From positions 1 to 12,235 of the forward strand of contig CALIFM010000223.1 of NCBI GenBank assembly GCA_938021685.1: a stretch of DNA of 12,235 nt, in the 5' to 3' direction. Below the pieces are notes generated by a model. The model did no database searches. It had not been told where the DNA came from and saw only the letters and a program-made list of their open reading frames with translations. Origin of the DNA: an uncultured Gammaproteobacteria bacterium. Lineage in GTDB: Bacteria; Pseudomonadota; Gammaproteobacteria; Arenicellales; Poriferihabitantaceae. Positions 1 through 5,695 of this stretch are shown piece by piece; position 1 is the stretch's first letter; every line of letters begins with the position of its first letter. Both the position numbers and the translations under genes were made by a program.

Positions 1-110
1 AAACCGGTTGAATCCGGGCCTCGATGCTTCAGGGCTTGCAGCATAGACGTCATTTCAGTGCCCACGTCTGACTTTTTACCCCGATGGATCAATCCTGCGA
101 TTCCACACAT
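1..110 (-). CDS. Class II glutamine amidotransferase, 5' end only (runs off the left edge)
   Basis: Reading the minus strand from the ATG at 110-108 gives 36 codons with no stop, starting MCGIAGLIHRG and containing KHRGPDST further on. Cys2 directly after the initiator Met is the N-terminal nucleophile of Ntn-type class II amidotransferases, and the RGPDS segment matches the same family and residues 32-36 of the MgsA homologue at the other end of the window. The start is supported by an AGAGGA ribosome binding site at 119-124, eight bases upstream. It follows the 497-aa glutamine-synthetase-like gene on the same strand after a 134-bp gap, so it probably belongs to the same transcription unit. 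By analogy with mgsABC and rhizobial glxBCD, genes for a GXGXG subunit and an FMN subunit may follow outside the window; that is inference. The C-terminal part is not seen, so a longer asparagine-synthetase- or PurF-like protein cannot be excluded. Confidence 0.85.
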   Translation of the reverse strand, partial: MCGIAGLIHRGKKSDVGTEMTSMLQALKHRGPDSTG

Positions 111-244
111 AACGTTAATCCTCTTGTCGTTAAATTTAAATTCTAAGTAAGCCTGTCCCTATCTCGCATAGTTAGCGAGCTAACAACGGGGTTAATTTGG
201 CGCGTCCAAGCTCATGCCTTTAACGCGCTGTTTAGGTCAATAGA
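111..244. other. Intergenic region with short palindromes upstream of the amidotransferase
   Basis: This gap holds three symmetric elements. GTTAGC-GA-GCTAAC (171-184) is a perfect 6+6 palindrome, TTAAATTTAA lies at 130-139, and GCGCGT (200-205) pairs with ACGCGC (223-228) across a 17-base loop. None is followed by a T-run, so they do not look like intrinsic terminators. They could be an operator or a processing/attenuation hairpin between the ligase gene and the amidotransferase gene. No convincing -35/-10 pair was found here. Confidence 0.35.
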
Positions 245-1738
245 TTAAGGCAAACAATCGAGGTAATTCTCGAGATCCCAATCTGACACGCTGTGGTTAA
301 ACCGTTCCCACTCATCGCGCTTATAATGTTCGTACACCTTGTACATCTCGCCAGGCATGGCTGACTTAATCACCTTGTCTTTAGCCAAGTGATCTAGGGC
401 ATCACCCAAAGTCATCGGCAGCTTTTTCACTTGCTTGCCTGCTTCCATCGCTTGGTAAATATTTCGCTCTTCTGGCTCACCTGGATCAAGGTTATTCTCA
501 ATGCCGTCTTCAAAGGCTTTGTACAACGCCCCGCCCATCAAATACGGGTTTACCATTGAATCCACCGACCGATACTCAAAACGCCCTGGCGCTGAAACAC
601 GCAATGCGCAGGTACGGTTTTGATAACCCCAATCAGCAAATATTGGCGCCCAGAAGCCAGTGTCCCACAAACGGCGGTACGAGTTCACTGTCGATGAACC
701 GATCGACGTTAACGCCGGCAAGTGCTTAATCACCCCGCCAATCGACTGCAAGCCAATCGGACCAGGCTTGTATTCATCAATCTTAGGGTCAGGCATGAAG
801 TGGTTATCACCACCTTCGCGATAGGAAAATACATCATCCATGGCGCACATCGGGTCTTGATGCAAGCTATTCACCTTCTTTTTACCACCGCTCCACAGCG
901 ACACGTTATGGTGACAACCAGAGGCCGACACATTCATAAACGGCTTAGACATAAAACACGCATGCAAGCCCTTTTCGCGTGCCACTTGCGCACAAATCTG
1001 GCGGTATGTGGTCAAGCGATCGGCATTTTTCAGCACGTCGTCAAACATCCAATTTAACTCCAACTGACCCGGTGCGTCTTCGTGATCGCCTTGAATCATA
1101 TCCAGCCCCATGGCTTGACCGTATTCAATTACCTGCATAAAAGCCGGGCGCAGCTCTTCAAATTGATCGATGTGATAGCAATTAGGCTTGGTTACACCAC
1201 CAGCTAACTGCTTATTCTCATCTAGCTTGAGCCACATCATCTCCGGCTCGGTGCCGCAACGCATATGCATATCATGCTTGTCACGAAATTCTTGATCAAT
1301 AAGCTTTAGGTTGCCACGGCAATCAGAAGTCAAGCGCCCACCGGGGTTCACCTTTTCTTCACGGTTACGATAACAAGTGCAGAAAACTCGTGCGATGCGC
1401 TTGTCCCATGGTAGCTGACAAAAGGTCTCTGGGTCAGCAATTCCTACTAGTTCCGATGCCTCAGGGCCATAACCTATATAGTCGCCGTGACGATCAATAA
1501 ACAAGTTCGCGGTCGAGCCATACACCAACTGAAACCCTTTTTCGGCGATGCGCTCCCAGTGATCGGCAGGGATGCCCTTGCCCACAATGCGACCAGTGAC
1601 GGAAATAAACTGAAAATAGATGTAAGTCACACCTGTTTCGTTAATTTTTTCACGCACCTGCTTGACCAGCTCAGCGCGGCCTGGTGCATTAACCGTTTGT
1701 TCAAGATCAGTCGAATCTTGGGGTTTCTTAGAAGCCAT
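245..1738 (-). CDS. Glutamine-synthetase-family gamma-glutamyl-amine ligase (GlnT/GmaS/PuuA-like), 497 aa
   Basis: The protein belongs to the glutamine synthetase superfamily, which activates the gamma-carboxyl of glutamate with ATP and joins it to ammonia or an amine. Visible in order are the GTEPEM metal-ligand Glu pair (E164, E166), GDHEDAPGQLELNW (E220, E227), the GCHH loop (H276), VNSYRRL, NRTCALRV (R375, R380), the GRFEYR block (E388, R390) and VNPYL. Two positions are unusual. The second His of the common HxH loop is Asn278, and the place of the ammonium-handling flap Glu of GlnA (YEAP) is Trp363 (FWAP), as it also is in the GmaS of this window. This argues for an organic amine rather than ammonia as co-substrate, but the amine is unknown. 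The extra ~60 residues relative to GmaS are an N-terminal extension plus an insertion around 290-325. The ATG has a strong AGGAGGA site. It lies 121 bp after the FAD oxidoreductase gene on the same strand. Confidence 0.85.
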   Translation of the reverse strand: MASKKPQDSTDLEQTVNAPGRAELVKQVREKINETGVTYIYFQFISVTGRIVGKGIPADHWERIAEKGFQLVYGSTANLFIDRHGDYIGYGPEASELVGIADPETFCQLPWDKRIARVFCTCYRNREEKVNPGGRLTSDCRGNLKLIDQEFRDKHDMHMRCGTEPEMMWLKLDENKQLAGGVTKPNCYHIDQFEELRPAFMQVIEYGQAMGLDMIQGDHEDAPGQLELNWMFDDVLKNADRLTTYRQICAQVAREKGLHACFMSKPFMNVSASGCHHNVSLWSGGKKKVNSLHQDPMCAMDDVFSYREGGDNHFMPDPKIDEYKPGPIGLQSIGGVIKHLPALTSIGSSTVNSYRRLWDTGFWAPIFADWGYQNRTCALRVSAPGRFEYRSVDSMVNPYLMGGALYKAFEDGIENNLDPGEPEERNIYQAMEAGKQVKKLPMTLGDALDHLAKDKVIKSAMPGEMYKVYEHYKRDEWERFNHSVSDWDLENYLDCLP

Positions 1739-1859
1739 ATTTCCTCCTCATTGGCAGTTTAATTAAGCGCTTCACCGTTCCAGCTAGTCTGATTATTTTG
1801 GGCTGATTTTTTGGTTAAACGCGGCTCGTATAATAATTATCTTTAATTTTGTTTTAGGC

Positions 1860-3203
1860 TTAGCTCCATGGAAAAGGACTGCTCGACACCGGATGCAGCT
1901 TGCCTTCGGCATAGCGCGAAAACCGAAATGGCTCCAGCAAAGCGCTGGTTTCACCACACAGCTCTTGTGCCACTAATTTTCCCACACCAATCATTTTATA
2001 GCCGTGATTAGAATCGGCGATCATGTAGACATTGTCGACAAAACGATCAAACACCGGAAAGCTATCAGGCGTAAATGAGCCGATGCCGCCTGATGGCTCA
2101 CTATTGTAATGCACCATCTGCCCTTCAAAGCGCTTTTGGCAATGTGCTAAAGCTGACACCCACATATGGGCAAAGTCTTCACCAACCACAAAATCAGGCG
2201 AATCCACTCCATATGGGTCTACCGCCACGTCGTCAGGCGGAGTGTCGATAGCAAACGGCGCCGCCCCGCCTTGAATGCCATTAAAGTGAAAATCAGGCTT
2301 GTAATAAATGCCCCACATCTCATCAGTAATCAAGCTGCCATCGTGATCAGAATACAACGGCGCATCAGAATCCACGTGAATCACCGGCGGCATTTTGCCA
2401 TCATTGGTTTTTTGCATTTCAGGATCCACACCCAACGTGCCTTCCTGTAAAGACCAATAGATCCACATCGGAATATCATCATGCATTTTGCCATCCGCAC
2501 CTTTGATACTGACCGTTTTTTGCAATCCCAACATATCCCACATTTGCTTAGCCCACGGACCAGGGGCAACGACTAATTGATCGCATTGGATGTCGCCTTT
2601 ACTCGTTTTCACGGCCCGAACTGCTTCTGAACCGTTATCGCGATCAAAACCGGTTACTTCTACACCCGTCATAATGCGCACACCCTCGGCTTCAGCTTTG
2701 CCTGCCAAACCATACATCGCTTTGGTGTTGTTCGAATAGCCACCCTTTTTTTCGTGCAACACAGACGTGATGCCTTGTGCTTGCCAATCGTGGAATAGGT
2801 CTTTCATATAATCCATCGAGTCTTTTTCACCTTCGATGAATGTCGACTCATAACCAATTTCTTTCTGCTGCTTGGCAATGGTGCCCACGTCAGCATGCAT
2901 GCTTTCCGGACTAATTTGCATATACCCGACTGGGTGATAGCTATAAGCCTCCATATCGCTTTCCCAAACCTCGACACATTGCGCCATCAATTCGCGCATT
3001 GCTGGCTGGAAGTAATTATTGCGCACCACACCACAAGCTATACCTGAAGCACCGGCGGCAATTGCCGTTTTATCGATAATTAAGATATCACGCCCATCTC
3101 CCTTTCCCCGCGCCTTCAGATTAAGCGCCAAGTGATAAGCTGTGCTCAAGCCGTGAATGCCGGCACCAATGATGAGTGTTTTCGCTGATTTAGGGAGAGC
3201 CAT
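1860..3203 (-). CDS. FAD-dependent oxidoreductase, DAO / sarcosine-oxidase-beta-like family
   Basis: A 447-aa flavoprotein with an N-terminal Rossmann FAD motif (IIGAGIHGLSTAYHLA, Gly13/15/18), an acidic residue closing the second strand (D44), and the segment GVVRNNYFQPAM (58-69), which resembles the stretch GGIHG...VRSNYLQP of sarcosine oxidase beta / N-methylglutamate dehydrogenase A as I remember it. Near the C-terminus are SGGIGSFTPDSFPVF and SNHGYKMIGVGK, typical of the DAO fold. Family members oxidise secondary amines or N-substituted amino acids; PuuB oxidises gamma-glutamylputrescine. Lying next to a GS-like ligase, this enzyme may oxidise the ligase product or an N-alkyl amino acid derived from it; the substrate is inferred, not seen. 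There is no good Shine-Dalgarno before the ATG at 3203-3201, so translation may use a short or leaderless transcript. No partner subunits (SoxA/D/G-like) are beside it, unlike a heterotetrameric enzyme. Confidence 0.82.
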   Translation of the reverse strand: MALPKSAKTLIIGAGIHGLSTAYHLALNLKARGKGDGRDILIIDKTAIAAGASGIACGVVRNNYFQPAMRELMAQCVEVWESDMEAYSYHPVGYMQISPESMHADVGTIAKQQKEIGYESTFIEGEKDSMDYMKDLFHDWQAQGITSVLHEKKGGYSNNTKAMYGLAGKAEAEGVRIMTGVEVTGFDRDNGSEAVRAVKTSKGDIQCDQLVVAPGPWAKQMWDMLGLQKTVSIKGADGKMHDDIPMWIYWSLQEGTLGVDPEMQKTNDGKMPPVIHVDSDAPLYSDHDGSLITDEMWGIYYKPDFHFNGIQGGAAPFAIDTPPDDVAVDPYGVDSPDFVVGEDFAHMWVSALAHCQKRFEGQMVHYNSEPSGGIGSFTPDSFPVFDRFVDNVYMIADSNHGYKMIGVGKLVAQELCGETSALLEPFRFSRYAEGKLHPVSSSPFPWS

Positions 3204-3431
3204 AACTATACTGGTTTTATATTGGTATAAATTGGTTATTTGTTAAACACTTGCAAGCTATTAAAACATGCCGACATCCTGCTTGCAATCGAAACAGAAA
3301 CCAAATGTATTACTTATTATGGACCATACTTATACCTATTTATTTTATTGGTACGGTGTGCTATGGTGGGCGCGCTTTGCTCAGACCGTACCAGTACAGC
3401 ACCCATTAATACTCATAGCACCCATTTAAAA
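3204..3431. promoter_or_regulatory. Divergent control region between FAD oxidoreductase and gntR: TGGT repeats and palindromes
   Basis: The region is AT-rich and dense in repeats. ATTGGT occurs at 3221-3226, 3231-3236 and 3347-3352. TGGT at 3212, 3223 and 3233 lies at 10-11 bp steps, so the copies face the same side of the helix, just before the oxidoreductase start. TATGG-A-CCATA (3318-3328) is a perfect odd palindrome. TGGTACGGT (3349-3357) has its exact inverse ACCGTACCA at 3385-3393, 36 bp apart centre to centre. GGTATAA (3224-3230) is mirrored by TTATACC (3330-3336). GntR-family repressors bind symmetric sites and usually control the divergent genes, so these are candidate operators. Promoter boxes for either gene are not clear-cut. 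Confidence 0.5.
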
Positions 3432-4124
3432 ATGAGCGAAGAACCTAAACTAAATCATGTCATTAAAGGCTCTACCGGTGTTTATGTCCACCTCAAAGAA
3501 GCCATCCTAAGCGGCCATTATCAATATGATGAACGCCTACCACCTGAGCGTGAATTAGCCGAAGCCTACAGCGTAGCACGGGGCACAGTACGCTCTGCTT
3601 TGCAGCGACTGGAAAAGGCACACTTAGTACGCATCAAAACCGGCAGCGGCACTTTTGCGATCTACAACCCACAGTTTCAAAAAGACGATATCGCCGAAGA
3701 CACCAGCCCGATGGAGCTGATTCAGACTCGCATTGCGCTAGAACCATACATCGTACGCTTAGCAGTATCCAATGCTAGCAATCGTGACTTACGTCAGCTT
3801 GAAGATGCTGTCAGCCAATTAGAGCGTACCCGTGACGACCCTGACGCTTTCTCTATCGCCGATGAAACCTTTCATTTGATTTTGGCACAGTGTTCACAAA
3901 ACCCTCTGTTGATTTGGATATACCAGCGCATTAACGACATCCGCAGCCACACTCAATGGGCCGCCCGTAAAGCCAATGTGCTGACACCCGAGACGATCGA
4001 TCACTATAATATGCAACACCGCGCCATGCTCAGCGCCATCAAACGACGCGACGCCGAGCGCGCCCAAGAATTAATGCGTGAGCACTTGCGCCGCGCCCGT
4101 ACAGATTTAGAAGGTAACGTCTAA
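3432..4124 (+). CDS. GntR-family transcriptional regulator, FadR/FCD subgroup
   Basis: The 230-aa protein has an N-terminal winged helix (about 15-78), with LPPERELAEAYSVARGTVR forming the helix-turn-helix and GSGTFAIY the wing. A C-terminal all-helical FCD ligand domain (about 93-222) follows. The usual FCD metal set is present: D144 and H148 in ADETFH, H196, and H218. Such proteins bind a metal plus a carboxylic-acid effector and usually repress an adjacent catabolic operon. Here the divergent oxidoreductase/ligase/amidotransferase genes are the obvious target, and an amine-derived or gamma-glutamyl acid the obvious kind of effector; both are inference. The frame is open upstream to 3240, but the ATG at 3432 puts the winged helix at the normal distance. 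The upstream stretch overlaps the candidate operators and does not look conserved. No strong ribosome binding site is visible, and an ATG at 3363 is the alternative. Confidence 0.85.
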   Translation: MSEEPKLNHVIKGSTGVYVHLKEAILSGHYQYDERLPPERELAEAYSVARGTVRSALQRLEKAHLVRIKTGSGTFAIYNPQFQKDDIAEDTSPMELIQTRIALEPYIVRLAVSNASNRDLRQLEDAVSQLERTRDDPDAFSIADETFHLILAQCSQNPLLIWIYQRINDIRSHTQWAARKANVLTPETIDHYNMQHRAMLSAIKRRDAERAQELMREHLRRARTDLEGNV

Positions 4125-4171
4125 CACATCCACATCTATACAAGCGACTTCGCTATCCAACCCAATGTAAT

Positions 4172-4343
4172 ATGTACTTCCCACCTACAGGCATTAAGCA
4201 AGATGCAATACGGCGGTGGCAACAGTTCGACCGCCCTTTTTTTGGACATGGCGCTTGTCATATTCTTGCTGGTGTATTTCTAACCCGATCAGAGAACACC
4301 GCCTTTAATGCTTATTGGATTAAGCCAACAAATGATCTTCCAA
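4172..4343 (+). pseudogene. Possible decayed or orphan ORF downstream of gntR
   Basis: The plus frame from ATG 4172 reads MYFPPTGIKQDAIRRW, followed by a protein-like stretch rich in W, F, H and C (DRPFFGHGACHILAG). It then runs into sequence antisense to the end of the lipoprotein gene, with a stop at 4432. The first ~55 residues look like real protein; the tail after about 4343 does not. No ribosome binding site precedes the ATG. I do not recognise the family. It could be the remnant of a gene cut by the event that brought in the AT-rich patch, or a chance frame, since a terminator-like hairpin lies inside it. Confidence 0.25.
4212..4243 (+). terminator. Probable rho-independent terminator downstream of gntR
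   Basis: GGCGGT (4212-4217) pairs with ACCGCC (4230-4235) across a 12-base loop and is followed by C and seven T (4237-4243). It works only in the plus direction, which fits gntR, though it lies about 90 bp after the stop codon. The same bases encode part of the possible decayed ORF, so the match could be coincidental. Confidence 0.5.
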
Positions 4344-4365
4344 TTGAAATCAACTTGGAAAAGAC

Positions 4366-4941
4366 TCAGGAGTCCCAAATGATTACCCAAATACCTTTTT
4401 CACACTCTATACCTGAAAAAAATATATGGTGAACATCAATACCACCAAACCAATCCGTATCACCTCGAGTTTTATATTCGGTTAACCTTACTGCCTCAAG
4501 CATTTCTTTGACCGTGAAAAATTTTGAATTACTTGATAGGTGCTTAACAACTCCACCACTATCACCCATTAAGAGTATTGAGCCCTCGTCAAATGCTACT
4601 TGATTAAGCTCTTCTGTAGACAGCTCCCTTAGCTGATACTCTTCTCCAATATAGGCATGTGCTATTAAGTTCACATCCACAATTCTGGCAGTGGCTGGCG
4701 CCACTTCATTCAACAAGCTTTCGCTCATGGGCTTAGCCGCCTCTGTAAGTTCTATCTCCAATTGAGCATTGAGGCTATTAAAAAATGCTAATTCGTCATG
4801 TGGCTTGCAAGTGGCACCATTAGATTGATCTACATTTGCAGTAGTTACCTCTGTAGAACTAAATTCTTGTGATTGATTTGTAGCACAACCTAAAAGAATA
4901 AAGCTTAATAAAGATACAGCAGTATTGCTTAGGACTTTCAT
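4366..4941 (-). CDS. Putative lipoprotein of unknown function
   Basis: A 191-aa protein starting MKVLSNTAVSLLSFILLGC, a textbook lipoprotein signal peptide: positively charged start, hydrophobic run, and lipobox LLGC with Cys19. The residue after Cys19 is Ala, not Asp, so outer-membrane sorting by Lol is the default expectation. A low-complexity Ser/Thr/Gln linker (about 20-42) precedes the mature domain. Two further Cys, in ATCKPH and IECEKG, could form a disulfide in the periplasm. I do not recognise the mature domain. The gene is AT-richer than the amine genes to either side and has its own promoter (4974-5002), which suggests separate acquisition. No clear ribosome binding site precedes the ATG, and no terminator follows it. 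It sits alone between gntR and the IS3 remnant. Confidence 0.7.
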   Translation of the reverse strand: MKVLSNTAVSLLSFILLGCATNQSQEFSSTEVTTANVDQSNGATCKPHDELAFFNSLNAQLEIELTEAAKPMSESLLNEVAPATARIVDVNLIAHAYIGEEYQLRELSTEELNQVAFDEGSILLMGDSGGVVKHLSSNSKFFTVKEMLEAVRLTEYKTRGDTDWFGGIDVHHIFFSGIECEKGIWVIIWDS

Positions 4942-4973
4942 ACTAAAAACTGACTTATTGTTAATCTACGACA

Positions 4974-5002
4974 ATTATAGATAAGTATGCGTAAACTGTG
5001 AA
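4974..5002 (-). promoter_or_regulatory. Strong sigma70-type promoter for the lipoprotein gene
   Basis: On the minus strand TTCACA (plus 5002-4997, five of six to consensus) and a perfect TATAAT (plus 4979-4974) are separated by exactly 17 bases. Transcription should start near 4967, about 26 bases before the lipoprotein ATG at 4941. It lies outside the coding part of the IS remnant. Confidence 0.7.
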
Positions 5003-5051
5003 TCTACTTACTTTGCCTTAGGGTAAGTATCTCAAGCAAAGTGCTTTCAAA

Positions 5052-5114
5052 TTAGCGATACGGCCTGTCTGGATATGCCTCGCTGCGAGCTTTCACGAAA
5101 GCATAGCGCTCTTT
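5052..5114 (-). pseudogene. IS3-family orfB remnant, first ~20 codons
   Basis: In the frame one base back from the orfA frame, the minus strand reads KERYAFVKARSEAYPDRPYR and then a TAA at 5054-5052. The KERYAF start is the typical opening of an IS3-family OrfB reached by -1 frameshifting near the end of OrfA. The DDE catalytic domain, about 250 residues, is absent; unrelated lipoprotein sequence follows instead. The element cannot make a transposase. Confidence 0.6.
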
Positions 5115-5389
5115 GACTCTATTGCAAAGAACACTGTAGCCTCCTTTAGGATGGCCCTCTCTTGTTCAGCACGCTTTAACTCACGTTTAAGACGTGCGTT
5201 CTCAACCCGAAGACCGGTTTCTTCATCTCGTTGTTTAGGCGGTTTACTGTACTTCTTGATCCAGTCATACAGGCTCTTGGTTGATATGCCCAATCGCTCA
5301 CTCACATCGAGCACTGAATACCCATAAACAACTACCTGGTTAACTGCTTCCTGCTTAAATTCATCTGAATATCTAATACCTTTACCCAT
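5093..5389 (-). CDS. IS3-family transposase OrfA (orphan)
   Basis: A complete 98-aa OrfA. The helix-turn-helix (about 5-47) contains RYSDEFKQEAV and LGISTKSLYDWIKKY. A leucine-zipper-like coiled coil follows (about 57-83, with L60, L67 and L81), then ILKEATVFFA, the normal OrfA end. The ATG is preceded by GAGAGGTG at a good distance. OrfA normally binds the element's ends and is joined to OrfB by programmed -1 frameshifting to form the transposase. Here OrfB is cut to about 20 codons, so the copy is not autonomous. A free OrfA can act as a repressor of related elements, but there is no sign that it does so here. Confidence 0.85.
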   Translation of the reverse strand: MGKGIRYSDEFKQEAVNQVVVYGYSVLDVSERLGISTKSLYDWIKKYSKPPKQRDEETGLRVENARLKRELKRAEQERAILKEATVFFAIESKSAMLS

Positions 5390-5695
5390 CTTACACCTCT
5401 CAAGTTAGTTACTTTAGTTAACATGAAATGTGTCTACTTTTCTCAGGCCGTATCATTTCTTATTACGAGCGCTTCTTCAATGGCTTAGATAGCCTAGACG
5501 TTGAAAAACCAAGAGCGAAGCAAAGATAGCAACCGGATAAATACGATAGCAACATTAATGACATTCGCCGTTGCGGCTACTTGCATAGAGCCTAACCTAA
5601 TTACAGCGAGAAATGGATGAATTTGCTTTTAAAAGCCTTCTACTGATAATTACCGTTTAGCAGAAGGCTTTTAAGCTAGTATTCTTCTATAAATT
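5390..5695. other. Gap between the IS remnant and the Tat-exported protein gene
   Basis: This holds the left end of the IS remnant, a short plus-strand frame from 5427 ending at a TAG at 5530 (segments GRIISYYERFFNG and VEKPRAKQR) that may be a gene fragment, and a 9-bp direct repeat GATAGCAAC at 5525-5533 and 5545-5553, 20 bp apart. A terminator hairpin lies at 5629-5674. Nothing else recognisable was seen. Confidence 0.4.
5629..5674 (-). terminator. Probable terminator of the Tat-exported protein gene
   Basis: TTAAAAGCCTTCT (5629-5641) is perfectly inverted at 5662-5674, giving a 13-bp stem with a 20-base loop. The GC core has flanking A and T runs on both strands, so it can act in both directions. 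It lies 21 bp past the stop codon of the minus-strand gene ending at 5696. Confidence 0.65.

Larger units (their letters stand above)
5052..5456 (-). mobile_element. Degraded IS3-family insertion sequence with an 11-bp inverted repeat at its edges
   Basis: The remnant covers the left end, orfA and the start of orfB. GATACGGCCTG at 5057-5067 recurs inverted at 5444-5454, bracketing the orfA segment. The minus-strand sequence starting TGAGAAAAGTAGAC just inside 5446 begins with TG, as IS3 ends usually do, and could be the true left end. The other end is missing, and no target-site duplication could be identified. Confidence 0.55.

Noticed and set aside
171..184. GTTAGC-GA-GCTAAC as a transcription terminator
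   Set aside because: There is no T-run on either strand after it, and the stem has only six pairs. It is kept only as a possible operator or attenuator.
722..1762. Plus-strand open frames opposite the 497-aa ligase gene
   Set aside because: They are antisense shadows of a well-supported conserved gene and have no recognisable domains or ribosome binding sites.
3240..3431. N-terminal extension of the GntR regulator by 64 codons from a TTG
   Set aside because: The extension overlaps the repeat-rich control region, starts at a weak codon, and places the winged helix unusually far from the N-terminus. The ATG at 3432 is more natural.
5525..5553. GATAGCAAC direct repeats as the start of a CRISPR or iteron array
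   Set aside because: There are only two 9-bp copies 20 bp apart, with no further units.
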